Below are positions 46,693 through 60,640 of a stretch of DNA of 64,000 nt, in pieces. The notes below the pieces were generated by a model that saw only the letters and a list, made by a program, of their open reading frames with translations, was not told where the DNA came from and made no database searches. The first letter of the stretch is position 1. Every line of letters starts with the position of its first letter. A program made the translations under genes and the position numbers. This DNA comes from Acanthornis magna (Eukaryota > Chordata > Aves > Passeriformes > Acanthizidae): positions 4,746,501-4,810,500 of the forward strand of contig JAWUZG010000970.1 of the NCBI GenBank assembly GCA_036785705.1. The letters run 5' to 3'.

Positions 46693-49600
46693 GACATTCA
46701 CTCCTGAAAATGAAAGCTTGGCCAGCAGGAACTTAGAAGGTCTGGCCAATCTTTTTTCTCTTAACATTTATTTTAAAATTTATTTCTATGCTTTGTCATT
46801 GTTTTTTAAAAATATCTCACTTTGCATATTTTTCATTTAAGAAAAATAAATTATTTACTTTCTTTATAAATGCACATATTTAAATAAAATAACTGATGGA
46901 ATCACATACCAGGCTAAGCAATGGCCCATATTCCAAACCTGAGCTAGTAGGAAAAAAAAAACAACAAAAAAAACCCAAGACTGTAGAGCATCTAAACTCT
47001 GAAACATGACACTTGCAATACAATCTTCACCTCAGTGGTACTCACTGACTGCGGGAGAGCTCAACACTGCAATTCACATTACAGCTTCATATTCACACTA
47101 CAGCTTCATATATTTTCTTTCAGATGGGTGCCTTTTCCTATAAAATGTTCCATCAGCCACATATTCATATAATCACATAAATGCCATCTAAATTACCTAT
47201 GATTTTTTTATAGAAATGCTTTAAATGTGTAGCTTAGCTTCCTGCAATTGCCAGTATTTTAGAAGCTCAAAATGATTTGCTTTTTACTGTCCTACTTTGT
47301 GGTATGAAGCTTGAATGCAGGCTCTTTCTGCAAACACCTCTCAAAAAGGAAGGATATGTACCCCAATGAAGAACAAACCCATTGCTAGGACATTTACTGC
47401 AAAGCCTGAACTGAGGCTTACTTCATTAAGAGGTTAAAGTCTCCATCATGTCTTATTTACATTCTAAGCAATGCTCTACGCCTCCTCTGCACTGAATTAC
47501 ACAGCAGTCACGAAGATACTGAAGTTGCGGTATTGAACTGAGGCATCAGATTCTGGAACATTTAACATTAAATATATTTCGTGCTTAAAAATATTTTAAG
47601 AATAGAAAGTGTAGCATAAGCTGAAATAATTGAAGTTGGAAGAAATCCAACTAAATACATTTTTCTTCAATTAGTAAATCTAGCAGGCATCATTAAATTA
47701 AAACATCTAAATTTAAACTATACACTCAGCAAATTCATCAGAAAACATTACAGCACAATATAGGAAAAATCCTCCAAAAGGCAAAAAATTAATTATAAAA
47801 TAAAATTATAAATAAAATTGTAATGTAATGATTTACACCTTATTTTCTTACACAAACTACAAGTTTTGCTTCTTGAAAAACAGGGTGTACATTCCCATCT
47901 GCATGGATCTGTCTGCTGGACTGGTGCAATTTGGATGAAATTGCTTCAATGAAACACACACAAGTGCTATTAAAATATATGAATTTTCTAATCTGGATGA
48001 TTATTAATGAAAAATTTGTTTCCTTTTTTTTTTAAGCAATATTCTATCCTTCAATGAAACAAAGACTTCAAAATCATGAATGAATCCACTTTATGTGTAT
48101 TCCATTTTCTACGTTTCCTAGGAAACCTTCAATGCTTGCTACAACCTAAGTGGAAGGGCAACCATGTTTCTCTAATGCATGAAACTATCCAATTCCACAC
48201 AAAGTAAGTTTAGAAAAACTACTGAAGCAAAATACTGCTCTTTTCTATAGGAAACTTATGGCAATTAGTTTAGAAAAGTAATTTGGACAGCTACCAAATA
48301 CAGATGGAACAGCAACATCGAGGATTAGTAAGAGCTTTTTATGTGCGGTCAATCACAAAAAGCTCCTCTGTTCTTCCTAAAGTCCACAACAGTATTCCTG
48401 TGGTTTTTAGCACAACCCAAGCCTGCATTATGGCTCTTGCTTCATTTTGTTCTATCAACAGTCTCTTTACTTCCAAATATCTACAGTATTTTCTCTCTTC
48501 ACTACTCAACACCTCTTTAATGGGAGTTAAATGAGTAAGAGTTTGTACAGTTTCTTACTAGCTAGCATCTATGAACGACACTATACCTATACAAAATAAA
48601 AACCATAGAAAATAATTGTTTGGAAAATTCAAAAAAATGGATCATTACCCCTTAGTGTACAGTGAATATAGAATTCGTGTTTTCAAAGTGAATACAACAG
48701 TATTTACTCAATAGTCTGTAAATACCTCTGTTAGTGTCTACTCTCTTACTGACGAATCACTGGGAAATCCACAACAGACAAACTATTAAAATATTTGGGA
48801 TCAACATGATTGTACCAACAGGTTTCACTGGTGGATATTTCAACTACTTTAAAAGATGTCACTCACAGTAGATTATAAGTGGTAGCTTCATAAAATACTG
48901 TTCAGAGATTTGTAGGTACCACAAATCCGCCCTGAAAATTCTTTTATATTTCTGTATACCATAAATATTGTTATCCATTTAAGAGAACTATTAATAAACC
49001 TTCAGCCTTATGCACAAAAATCTGTGCTAGAGATGAATTAACTTTCTTGTTCCTCTATCCAGATTTCCATGCTGCTTTAAAGCCATATATGATTTTTAAG
49101 GAATGGCATACCAGACAGAGGGAAACACATCTATCTTGTAAAATGTATTTCTTACAGTGACTGAGTAGCTAATCCAGAATGTAACAGAACTAGTTCTTTT
49201 TGTATTCAGATAATGTTAAGCTACACACATAAATATACTACTTTTCCCCAACCTTCCTCTGTCTTACTCAAATACAAAAAAGGACTGCAACTTTTATAGT
49301 TACGACAAAAGAAGTGCAAATTAACTGAAAATCAGCTAGGTAAACACACATCAATAAAAGCACATTGAGAATAACAAAAAGCTGTATTGATTTTGTTGCT
49401 GTTTTTCTTTTAACTCAAAGCGATTAAAGAGCTAACAAGGGTCAGGTCAAAAAGTTCATTTAAACTCAATAAAAAGACCTGCCTTCATTTCAGCAGCCTC
49501 ATAGTTAGTAATGTATGTCCTCAGAAAAAAATGGCAAGTTCCCTTTCAGAAAGTATTTTGAATTCACAAAGGTATGAAAATGCTTAGAGGTTTACTAAAT

Positions 49601-51106
49601 GGTGAGAAAAGCACACAAAACATACATGTTAGCGTACCCAATCCAAAAATCAGATGCTTAAAGACATTTTGATCTTTCTCAGTTGTATACATAGAAGTCA
49701 ACATAAAACTAACAGAAATTGAAAACAAAGCATTTGAAAGCAAACCATGGCAATTTGGTATCTGCTGTCCACACAGCTCAACCCTCTATGTACTGATGGT
49801 GAGGTAAATGACTGGGAAAAGTAAACCTTACCAGCTGTGCCACACTGAAGCCAATTGCCTTTCAAACTTCAGACACCTGTCTTGCTGAAGCTGTCAACAA
49901 CCAGACGCTCATTCCTATAATGGTATCAACAGTGACTTCAGTCAGCAAGGCTCTTGGTTTAGAAAAGGAAATGGTGGGGATAGTGAAGGAGATTTACAGA
50001 GACTGGGTGTGCCTCAACGAGTGTGAATTTAACAATGCTTCTCATCAGGCAAATAAAACATCTTACAATACTCTTTCCCCTTTAGGTGCCTTCCTCTTCT
50101 ATTACTAGGTGGAAACCATTTAGCAGCAATTTTATTAACCGAGGATCAGGTTCTTGTGTTTCCTTCCTGCTCATGCCTTTTCCCCTCATGCTTATATGCG
50201 CAACATGCAGCTGTAGTGTAGAGTCAAGAATAAGGGGTTTAAAATATAAGTGCTAGGAATAGAAGTTCCACTCTGAATCATTTCCAGCCCCAACACTTCA
50301 GAGTCTACAATAATCTAGTTAGAGCTGCAGGAACACTAATCATGCTGAACTTATGTGTTCTTCTTTATGTGAACTGCTTCACTTTAAAGGCTGAGGGCAA
50401 TGTCTGCTACTCACCTTTCCCCTATGCTCATACAACCCCACACACTCTGCTCCATTTACAGGTTAATTTTCCAAAGTACCTTGGAGCACGCATTTAGCTG
50501 CCCTATCTTAAAATGTGTCTACATTACTGAAGTACATGGTAGGATTAATGCTCAGATTCTGGAGTAATTTGAAAAAGGTCAACAGATTAAGCCCCATTTC
50601 TCAAAGGAGCTTCTTTTAAAACTGGTATTATATTAGCTTTATCACAGATGCATGTTAAATTTCATGTGCACACTACATATGTATGTCTTGACATATGCAT
50701 GCACATATACACACATACAAAATAATCTGTACTGTGTCTTGTACTATTGTGTTCTAGTGGAAGCAAACGTAAAAGTGGAAAGGAGGTGGAGGGGAAACGG
50801 AGCAACAGTTAAAACTTGGTTCTCTTGGATAGATGTACATCTAACTCACAAACCAGTGGTTTCCACTGGAAACTTAAAAAACAGAGTGCTCTGTAGTCTG
50901 TCAGCTCTCACATGAGCTATGAGTCTCAGGGGCCTCAGTGGTAGCCATTGAACCTGACCTCCACCCAGGTAGGGTTATTTTACATTGACTCTTGGCACAT
51001 ACACAAGAAAGGAAGGCAGATGTAATTTGCTTTTATCAGAGTTCCACTTTCTTGTCATTTGGGGAAAATGTAACCTAAATAGAGAGGAAGACACAGAAGG
51101 CACTGA

Positions 51107-51128
51107 TTTTTTTTTTTTTTTTTTTTTT
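51107..51128. repeat. T homopolymer, 22 bases
   Basis: An uninterrupted T run on the plus strand. No retrocopy or target duplication was identified next to it. It is a likely site of assembly or polymorphism error. Confidence 0.85.
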
Positions 51129-54100
51129 AAGCAAAGAGTGGAGGAAGATGATGGGGACAAGAAAAACACAGCATAGAAGAAGAGGACCAGAGGTGGGAAA
51201 GGGACAACACAAGCAGTAGCAAAACAAGTACAAAATACCCCATAGGCCTATATTCTTCTTCCCTGTGAATATCCTATGAACCAGTGGTCCTTGCATTTTA
51301 ATCATTTCCCCATAGCACATGGAACTGAAAAACACTCCATGTCTCAAGATGGAACTGTTTTCTGTAATTCCCTCCTCTTGCTCCAAAGTGAGGGCTGGCT
51401 CTCTTAGAAGCAGCATACCACTCCACAGCAGTTTACCTTCCAGTCACTTTTGTTGAGATCTGACATTCTCTGCAGATGTGAACTTATCCTTCCTTACTTG
51501 CTCTCCCTCTCTACCTTTCATGTGTACCCTACAGAGGATGTACCCTACATTGAGATGTATGGAGAGCAAGCTGGATTGAAGAGGTAAGGACAGGTGTGCT
51601 TCACTCTTCATTTCTGTCAGAGAAGAAAGGGTGAGGAAATTCTTCCTGAAATGAATGGAGGAATTCACACCTTTCAGATCTGTATGTCTCAAGCCATATT
51701 CATCCCCATCTTGTATTCTCACTCAGTTCGGGACATCTGACTTTGATGAATACATCATTTCACACCTTTCTGAAAAGTCTTCTGTTTAAAGGTCAATTTC
51801 TTCTAAGCACTGCATAATCCCCGTTGTTACCTAACTGCCTTGAAATATGGCGTGGTTACCACAGGTGGTGAGTAGAATTATTGATCTAAATTAGAGGTCA
51901 CTCGAATCAAGAATCCCCAAGACACAGCCTTTTTCTTAAAAAACCCCAGCATTCCTTAACATTGACCAATTGTACCAATGTTTCCTTTGGGTTCACATCT
52001 AGAATAAATCTCTGGCCAAAGAGTCTCAACTGCTCAATTTTAACAATAGCAAATGAAAGTCATCAAGTGTCTCCTTGGTATTCAGAGTTCAGATGCTTTC
52101 AAAAATTTCAGCTCCACACATGAAGCAAATTAAATGTTCAAGGCTTCAGGGAGTTACTGACCCTTTGAGTAGGTCTGAACACCTCCTTCTATTCCTATAA
52201 AAAGGCTGACAAATCCTTTTTTTTAAAGGAGGAGGTAAAGAATCCTTCTTTTTGCCCTTAGTAAATGATCAGAAGGGAGAAATTAATTGCAGGTAGTTCA
52301 TTTTGAAAATTAAGAAAAATTGGAATAGGTAAAACATAGCTCCGGAAATAGCTCAGAAGGGGTAAGAGCAAGGGGATAGTCAATGGAAAACTGCTCTAGG
52401 TTCTGATGGAATCTCAGTTCATTAGGATTATAACAGCATCAAAGGCTTGAAAAAAAAATATATGCATACATATACTGTGCAACAGCAGTGCTATATGCAA
52501 GCAACTGCAAAGTACCAAGCATCTGCCATACATGCTGCTTAAAATACCAATGACTTAAGGGAACAGGAAGGATGTATAAGCTGAAAATGGCAGCAGGAGA
52601 GTTTGGGGACAAAAGGAGTGGCTCATCTTAACAAAAGTACTGTACTTCACACAACTGTATTTCATATGCTAGACTGAGAAAAGCCATGTCTAAGAATATT
52701 TCTTCTAAGCTGCTCCAGCTCATATCTCCACAATATTCATTTTGAGACAGACAGCAGTGCACATATAGTGAGTGAATGGAAGGGTCTGCAGGTGTTTTTT
52801 TCCAAGTAATGAACCTTAGGTTTATATTTTCCATGTGCTGGAAGCTGTAATACTATCAAGCAATCAGTGATTAAATTAAGGTATTTTTCAGTGAAATTCT
52901 GTCATTACTGTCTTGTCATTTCCCTTCATTTGTCAAGGGTTGACATTTTTCAGCACTGAGAAACTACTAATTTAATTCTCTAAGTAACTTCAAAAATAAG
53001 CTTCATACAATTTTACAAAAAACTGCATTAGTGAATAAAAGCAAAGTTACCATGGAATGCGTGTGGAAACATGTTCAATTTCCATTAGAATGCCAAAGGT
53101 GTTTGTTATATCTGTGTTTCATAACTGATTGCCAGATGAATTCACAATAATATGACAGAATACTTTGGAAATGTCTACTCCAAAAGTGTGTATACATTCA
53201 CAAACTTGCACATAATACACAGAAATTCAGTCTAAATTATAATAATAGAACACAAACTCCAAGGGAAAAAAAAAGACATAAAGCAGTAATTGGAAGAGCA
53301 ATAATATAATCTGATTAACAAATAACTACAGATATAAAAACAAATTGAAATTCTGGTTAATTCAAAGAACAGCTGTTCCTTGAACTTTTTCTTCGTATTC
53401 AGACATTGCCCATAGGAAAAAAACCACATCCAAAATTAACCAGAAGCAATGAACTATTAAGTAACTGACCCATGGTTGGCACAACAGCCTTCTCCCAAGG
53501 TACCAGAGTATATCAGACTACGCATCAAGAATGTAAGAGCTCAAAAGTAGGTTAAAAGACAAACTATGCCCTTTCACAGGCTCATAACTTATAGCAAGAG
53601 TGGCCTTGCCTGTGCTATCACAATCCATTTGTTATAGGAAGAAAGGTAAAAGAAGAGCTCCAAAAGTTAATCAAGAACAGTCGTACCATAACTATTTAAA
53701 AATTCAAAGTCACCTGGTACTTCACCAGGGGCAGGACATCTGAAAATGGACAAGAGAGAGACAAAAGTACAAGTGCAACCAGAAGAGGCAAAACCAGTCT
53801 CTCTATACACTTTAATGACTCATGATTCTGGTTCTCAATATCCAAAAAATGTGTCGGGTTGAGGGGGTGGGGGTGTGGATGTGCTACTGAAACTCTTTTT
53901 CTTGGATGGCATGGAAAGGGGAAACATCTGACTTAATGCTTCTAAACCCCCCCAGTAAAATTGCCTCAGTGATAACTGATGCATTTGTTGACGAAGACTC
54001 ATACAGGCCAAGTGTCAACCTGATAGTATGACTTTTCTTGGATCATTGACAACAGTAAATACAGCACTTCTTCTGCATATCCTCTGAAGGATGAGGTGCT

Positions 54101-54779
54101 GCTGAAGCCACATTTGGGAAGGTTTAGATAGATTAGCTTTTTCTTCGGTTACATAAACTTATCATCCTCTCCATTAAACAGAGGAGCACTCCACAGATGT
54201 AAGGCCTTCCCAAACAGAACGAGGAAGATAACTAAGCTATTTTAATCTCTCAAATAAAAGGTTTTTTTAACTTCCTCTTAAAAAATTTTAATTAAGTATT
54301 TAATAGGAGGATTGCCAAATAGAAAACTAAACACATATCCTTTTGATTTGAAAAGGAATGGCCCAGGGAGGATCTGGGGCACAGAGTACCACAATACAGA
54401 ACCAGCAGTAAGGGAGTAGCAGCAAGTGGAACTCCCCTGGATAGAGAAATAGTGAAAACTTTAAACTCCCACAGCAAAACCAAATGGTGCTTCAAGTTTT
54501 TTTTCCAAGACCTACATTTATCCAGGAAAGCAGAAAGGACTGGTTTCACTAAAATTCAAGTTAATGTTAAAATGGTTTCTGTAAACTTTAATCTGTGGTC
54601 TGGCTTCTTTAGTCCACACTATAATCTGTCTGCAAAAGGCAGAATATTTAACATCAATAAATAATCAATAAATTTTGTGATACCTATTTTAAAAACTAGA
54701 GTAAGAGTAAAATAAAATTTTCACATCATTATTTGCATTAACAGATTAAATGTAGATTCTTCCATTTTAATTAACTTAC

Positions 54780-54877
54780 CGGGTTGACAATATGTCAAGA
54801 AGTTCTTCTCTGTTCTGGACTCTGAGTGTATTAGTTTTGTATCTGGAATCTTTACTAACTTCAGGCAAATTCAGGAT
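54780..54877 (-). CDS. SUGCT: SUGCT exon, second of three seen
   Basis: This 98-bp minus-strand exon follows TTTTTATTTTTACTTAG and ends at the consensus donor GTAAGTT. It encodes [20 protein letters not shown] and [12 protein letters not shown] plus two bases of Arg. It continues directly from CK of the preceding exon (CK|ILNLPE) and the Arg codon is completed in the next exon, so phase matches at both ends. The stretch corresponds to the part of the CoA-transferase fold after the conserved DGY/GAGN segment. Sequence and borders agree with vertebrate SUGCT. Confidence 0.95.
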
Positions 54878-57800
54878 CTAAGTAAAAATAAAAATAAGTA
54901 AGAGATATGCTTGATAGGAGATATATGTATAGCTAAAAAGATAATTACTGAATTTTTTAATTGCTGATTTCCAGTAATCACTACCTGTCATCAATCATTT
55001 AATATAGATTAAGAAATAAGAAATTAATTATTAGTCCTTTTTATTTAAAAGCCTCCTTCTTAATGTTACTTAACAAGTAAAGGAAAAGGAGAAAAATCAA
55101 CCTGAATATCCAAATCCTTGCTGACAGCTTTCTGGATTAGCCAGGAGAAATTCTTACCACAGAACACTAAAATTGTAAGTTATTACCATGAGGTAGGATA
55201 GATCTGTGGGATCATCCTGCAGTAAGTTATACGTGACAGAATAAGAAGTACGTCTGTACTTCATACACTAGACTGAGAAAAGATTTGTCTAAGATTATTT
55301 CTTTCCACTTCAGTAATCTCTGCCCAAAAAGAAAAAAAAAAGTCTTTTTCTATTGAAACGTCATTGGTTTGCTTTATTATTTTTTTCCAAAAGAATTAAT
55401 AGAGAAAAGTGTTGGTATAACCTCTAAGAAGGGAGAAATATATCTTTCATGTGTAAATCCCACCTGCCACAATAGAAATTTAAACAACATGTGAAGACAA
55501 TGTGTACTATAGTATACAGGGAATTATATATGCAGAATGATTTTTAGAATTTTGTAGAGGCATTCATTAGAAAAAGCAGCTGTGTAGAAAATTAATATAA
55601 TTACCTATTTATGCCAAAATTAGTTTCTATGGAACATAAATAAACATAATTAAATGTGATTTCTAAACTTAATTTAAAAATACCTCAATTACTTCAGCTA
55701 CACAGAAAGGCAGAATAGAATCTTATAGAGACTGTCATATATTCTTAATGTATTTTTACTCACTAACACACACTAAAGATCAGTTTTTCTTATGATGAGT
55801 CTCATAGCCATTCTAAACATACGACATTTTCATCTGATCATTTTTAAGATGGCTTACAAAAAAAATACAGTCAAACCTGAAGTTCCTATAGCCCATCATT
55901 CTATCTCTGCCTGTTGCCTGAGCGCTGATGCTTTAGGAAGAGTTTAAGAACAGGACCAGTAAATACAACACTTCCTTAATCTTCATCCAAACTCCAGTCC
56001 TCTTTTGATTAGGACATTTCTGAGTTGGAGGTGTTTTCAATATATTTAGCAGTCAACAATGGATTTATGTTTTATTAACATATTCAGTTGCTCCTTGAAT
56101 CCATATTACTATGCACTACCACACATAAGTGATACATAAGTTGGTGTCAATCGCTCTGATATTTGCTTCAAACATAACTTTCTACGATTTCCTCTGACAC
56201 TGGTTTAGACCAAGGCCACTATCATTTTATGACTCCTGACTTTGCTGGAGTGAATAAGGATATAGCTTCCTTTACAAGTAAATAGCTGTTGATGAAATAA
56301 AATCATTAGCAAAAGAGATCTTCTTTCAACAGATATTTAGAGATATTCAAAACAGATAGTCACCTTTGACAAAATTTTCACCTATAGTGACAAAACTAAG
56401 CATGGAAACCAAAGTAAGTTATGCTAGAACAATGATGATGTTGCATAATTTTCTGCCAATTTTTATATGCAAGGTAATATAAAACATCAATCTAGCATCT
56501 TCCATCAATACTTAATTCACAGCATATATTCTTTTCCTTCTGCATTTATATAATCTAGTTTATGGAAATCACAACATATCATAATTTAGCATTAGACTAT
56601 AATTTAGCATTAGAAAATAGCTAAATATTCCTATCTGGAACTTTATCAGTGCTATTGGTACCCCTTAAAATTATTTCCTTTTTTTAATACTGCTATTTTG
56701 GAGTTACAAATCACTGCTTTAGGAAAAAAATCCTGCAATGTTGTTCAAAGTAACTGATAGTGAACACTTATATGAGTTTAAAAAAACCAAGAAATTAATC
56801 AGAAAATCATTTGATGAGTTATATGAAAAATGATCATATGGAGTTGCTCACTCTACTGTTTTAATTAATGTAACTGATTTCAGTTTTAGCTTAATGTCCA
56901 TCTGTTGTCAAGCTGCATGTCTATATAAGTTCTCAATTTTTTGTGACTAACAAATGCACACTTGAGAAGTTATTCATTAATGTACCATTCATCTTTCTGC
57001 ATCATGTTGCCCATGTTATTTTCTTTATTTCACTGTGAACATTTGGAATGAAAATGGTATTCTCTGTTTGAGGCCTTGTTCAAGCTCTAAAATGCACACT
57101 CAGAACCTCTGTGCTCTGTGTTTTGTCCTGCAACACCAGCAAACCTTTTGCGCTCTCCTTTGCTGCGCACAAAATTTCAGTCTTCTGAAGACTCTCACTC
57201 AGTATTCCTGTTCAGACCAAATCAGCCACAGGTCAGGATGTGCTGTTCTAAAATTTAACCACAACGAAATGCATTTCAGCCAGCAGTGTTACAAAGTTTT
57301 TCTGCAATTATCCAAGACCTCAAACAAACAACAGTTAGTGGTCATTGATTTCGAAAACATCACAGTGAATTATTCCAGATTTTTCTTTCTGCTTGCCTGA
57401 AAAGATATAGTTTAAGCAGAATGTTTGCAACTGTTTACAGCTCAAGCCAGCTGCTACATCTCTAGAGTATGTGTCTTCAGGGCAACAGCTTCCATACAGC
57501 CTGTATTTTCAGCACCAACTCAGCTCAGAAAGATTCTCTAATAGCAATTACAATGTTTGAATTAGTGGTCTCTCTATTTACTAAAGTTCACTAGGGTGTT
57601 ACGGGACTTCCTGTAATAAAGTTCTTTTCCTTTATTGGCTTTCCCTCTTCACAGTGTTTTAAGTTCCAAATCACCTTTGACTTAGCACAGAGCATATCTC
57701 TAATGGGTATTCATTCCAGCATTCCACTGTGTTCCACATAATTTCATTTCTTGGCAATGTAACAGCCCAAATCCATACCTACAACATCTTGATAAGGGTA

Positions 57801-59519
57801 AAAAGTGGGTTTTTTTAGAAACAAATATGATAACTGGTGTATAGAAAAATCTAACATCTAGTCAAAACTTAAATTATTTTTTCTGCTTTCTTAATCCCTT
57901 TGAAATGCAAGCAATCATCATTTTTCCATGCTCTCTACCTCTTACTTTCAATTATAGAAACACCAGAACACATTTATAATAATTAAACAAAAAAACATCA
58001 GCCTCTAGACCAGGGCCAATCATCTCACTTAATTTTTGTCCTATAGATTCTGGGGTAACACAGATCATTAAAATTGTGCTTCATCTTCTGTGGTTCCATT
58101 CACTCTTTCATGATGACAGAGGGAATAGGTGGCAACAAGGCACACTGTAATTCTCTCAGCTGCACACTGAAGTGAGGTGAAGTGTATGGTCTAAAGATTT
58201 AGTGCCTGCCAGCTCACATCAAGGTGTCAGAACCTACTGAGACAGATCTACAGCTCTGTCTTACACAAGGATGGCAGGATGATAAGCACTTCCTGCACAA
58301 TTCTTCACTTCAGATGTTAAAGCACCAAAAAGACATTCACAGCTATGTACTGGGATTCTTTGGAAAGATTTCCTTTATGAGATAATGAATTGTGGCAGGT
58401 AGACACTTATTCAGCTATTAGTCTTCATTCATGTTAAGATAATGACCATTATCTTAACCAATGATCAGAGACCTTTATCAAGAAAACCCACTGAGTAAAT
58501 TTTGAGGAGGTTAAGAGCCAATTCAAGTAAGTGAAAGCAGACCCCTCCAGATAGGGAGGTGGGGATACATACCCCAAACTGTACTAAAAGAGAATGAAAA
58601 CAGCACTGTCCTCTTATTATATATTCCAGTTATTAGTGGTGAGCATCCAGAGAAATGTCTGACATGAACAAATGGAGGAAAATAATGCTCAGTTTCCTGA
58701 GTGCCATTAATTTATGTTAAATATCCATGTTCCTAGAGAAAAAACACAACGGCCAAAAAAGGTAGAACTGTAATTTTTAAAAATGTTGTCTAATGCTATA
58801 TGCAAAACTTCTCTTGTCCCAGTTTACATGTTACTGGGGTCTTTTGTTTGGAATGTTGATACATTTTATTTAGAACAATTTTTAATTTTTTAAGATTGTT
58901 CTTCAACACTGTATCTCTGCACCACTCCAAAATCTGCCCACAGCCCTGTAACATTTCTTTTCTAAGTCCACAAGTTTCTCAGCAAGCACAGATCAGCACA
59001 TGGTAGTGCTCAAACAGACAATGCACTCCAGTACCGATTCAAATAGCACAAGAACAACCCACCCCCAAAATTTGTTTTGTTAATACTTTGTTTGTCACGT
59101 ATTTTATGGAGAAACAGTACCACAGTTCTTCCTGAAACAGACACCGGTGTTAATTACATGACATTCACCATTCCAAAATTGGAAGGTAGTGAGGTTGTTC
59201 TTTGTTTTTCACTTATCAGATGTGAATAGACTTCAAAAGGGACTCAGTACCCACAAGTTTCAGAACTGGTTTGTTCTGAATTCAGGGCAAAAACACAGAC
59301 TCCATATCAGTCATATCAGTCCCCTAGATGATCAGCCAGAACTGCAGGGTTAGAATTTATACTCACCACTTATTTCCACACAATTAAAAAAAAAAAAAAA
59401 GGAAAAAAAAGAAAAAAAAAAAAAAAAAAAAGAGAGAGAGAGAATAAAGAAGCAATCAGCATCTTAATTTTCCTAGAGAATGGAAACTATTACAGATTTC
59501 TGTACTCCGGCCAGCACAC
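54878..59519 (-). other. SUGCT: SUGCT intron, 4.6 kb
   Basis: AT-rich intron with an A/GA-rich tract at 59385-59445, close to its 5' end in the transcribed direction. A short duplication of ATAATTTAGCATTAGA occurs near 56580-56613. No other feature is seen. Confidence 0.8.
59385..59445. repeat. A-rich and GA simple repeat close to a SUGCT exon
   Basis: The plus strand reads a long A tract broken by GG and G and then (GA)n. In the SUGCT transcript this becomes CUCUCU plus U-rich sequence about 75-135 nt downstream of the donor at 59519. Pyrimidine tracts there can bind splicing factors such as PTB or TIA1; that is only an inference here. Confidence 0.85.
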
Positions 59520-59591
59520 CTTGCACACAGTGACAAACTGATGATCATTTCCAGCTCCCACTACGATGTAGCCATCCTTGGTCTTAAAGGC
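59520..59591 (-). CDS. SUGCT: SUGCT exon, first of three seen
   Basis: The 72-bp minus-strand exon after TTTGTTCTTCCAG encodes [20 protein letters not shown] and TVCK. The [13 protein letters not shown] segment is a family hallmark of class III CoA transferases near the CoA-binding domain border. Both ends are in phase 0. The donor GTGTGC is far from consensus, yet the next exon continues the protein exactly, so this border is right. The preceding exon was not found up to the right edge, 4.4 kb away. Confidence 0.95.
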
Positions 59592-60609
59592 CTGGAAGAA
59601 CAAAGACAGGTGAATAAGCTGTAACTAAACCATAAAATGTTAGCACATCTTTGAAGTAAAACTTTGTAAATAATGTTCTAATTACTTCCTTAAACATTTC
59701 CATTCAGCCCCAATCTCCAGTAAAAGTGGTTCAAAGTCATCCATCCACAAAGATGGATGCAGCCCTTTTGATTTTCCTTTCTAGCATTGAGAAGTTATCT
59801 TGGCTGACAGTTTATTTGCTGAAAATGTGTCATGAGCCACCCTGAAACTTAATGTGTCCCATGCTCACTGGACTGAAAAGGATTATCATGATAATGTTTA
59901 CTCGCCAGGAGGTATTTATTCAGCTTCACTCTTAGCCTGACTCAGAGCAGACAGCTGCACTGAAGTGTCACACATCCTGACCAAATATACCAAAAAAATT
60001 ATTGACAAATAGCAACTACAAATTAGAAACTCCATTGGGAATGAAAGGGAGAGACTGCATCTTTCCAGCTCTTTGGCTGGAGATTAAGCTATCTCCTTAG
60101 ACAGTTGTTTCAAGATAGATCTCCTGGAGAAAATGGGACTTCTTTTCCAGCTTTAAAGATTTATTCTTCACTTTTGTCTTCATTACAGAATTTCTGGCAC
60201 ATTTCATGGTGAACATAACATTGAACTGGGTAGGACATAACAGCTTTTATTTCAGTCTAAACCACCTCAGATTTTCACTGGAAAAAAGAAAATCTGTAAT
60301 TGGCAACATCCTCAATTTTTACCATTGTGTTAGAGTGTCTTCTAGAATAGGATAATGGGAACAGATTCCTCTTTCTCACACACCTCTCCTCTCTCTTATA
60401 CAAAGGTGTGTAACTGCAGTTTGTCATACATATTACAAGCCAAATTTCTGCAACCATTTGGAAAAAATTCTTTCACTATTAATTTGACTTCAGTGTAAGA
60501 GGCCAGCATAGGCTGGTGCACTAATGGTAGCAAGGTCTTGCGATGCTTTCTTGCAGAGAGCAAAATTCATCTTCCATTATTTGAAACCTGTCTTTTTCTT
60601 TTTTTTTTC

Positions 60610-60640
<31 letters not shown>

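Larger units (their letters stand above)
43677..54779 (-). other. SUGCT: SUGCT intron, 11.1 kb
   Basis: This lies between two phase-matched SUGCT exons. It contains a 26-bp tandem duplication at 46628-46692 and a 22-base T run at 51107-51128. I saw no other gene or large transposon. SUGCT introns are very long in other vertebrates. Confidence 0.8.

Noticed and set aside
49800..49940. Donor-like CAGCTG|GTAAGG on the minus strand near 49829
   Set aside because: The upstream frames have stops in every phase that would fit an exon.
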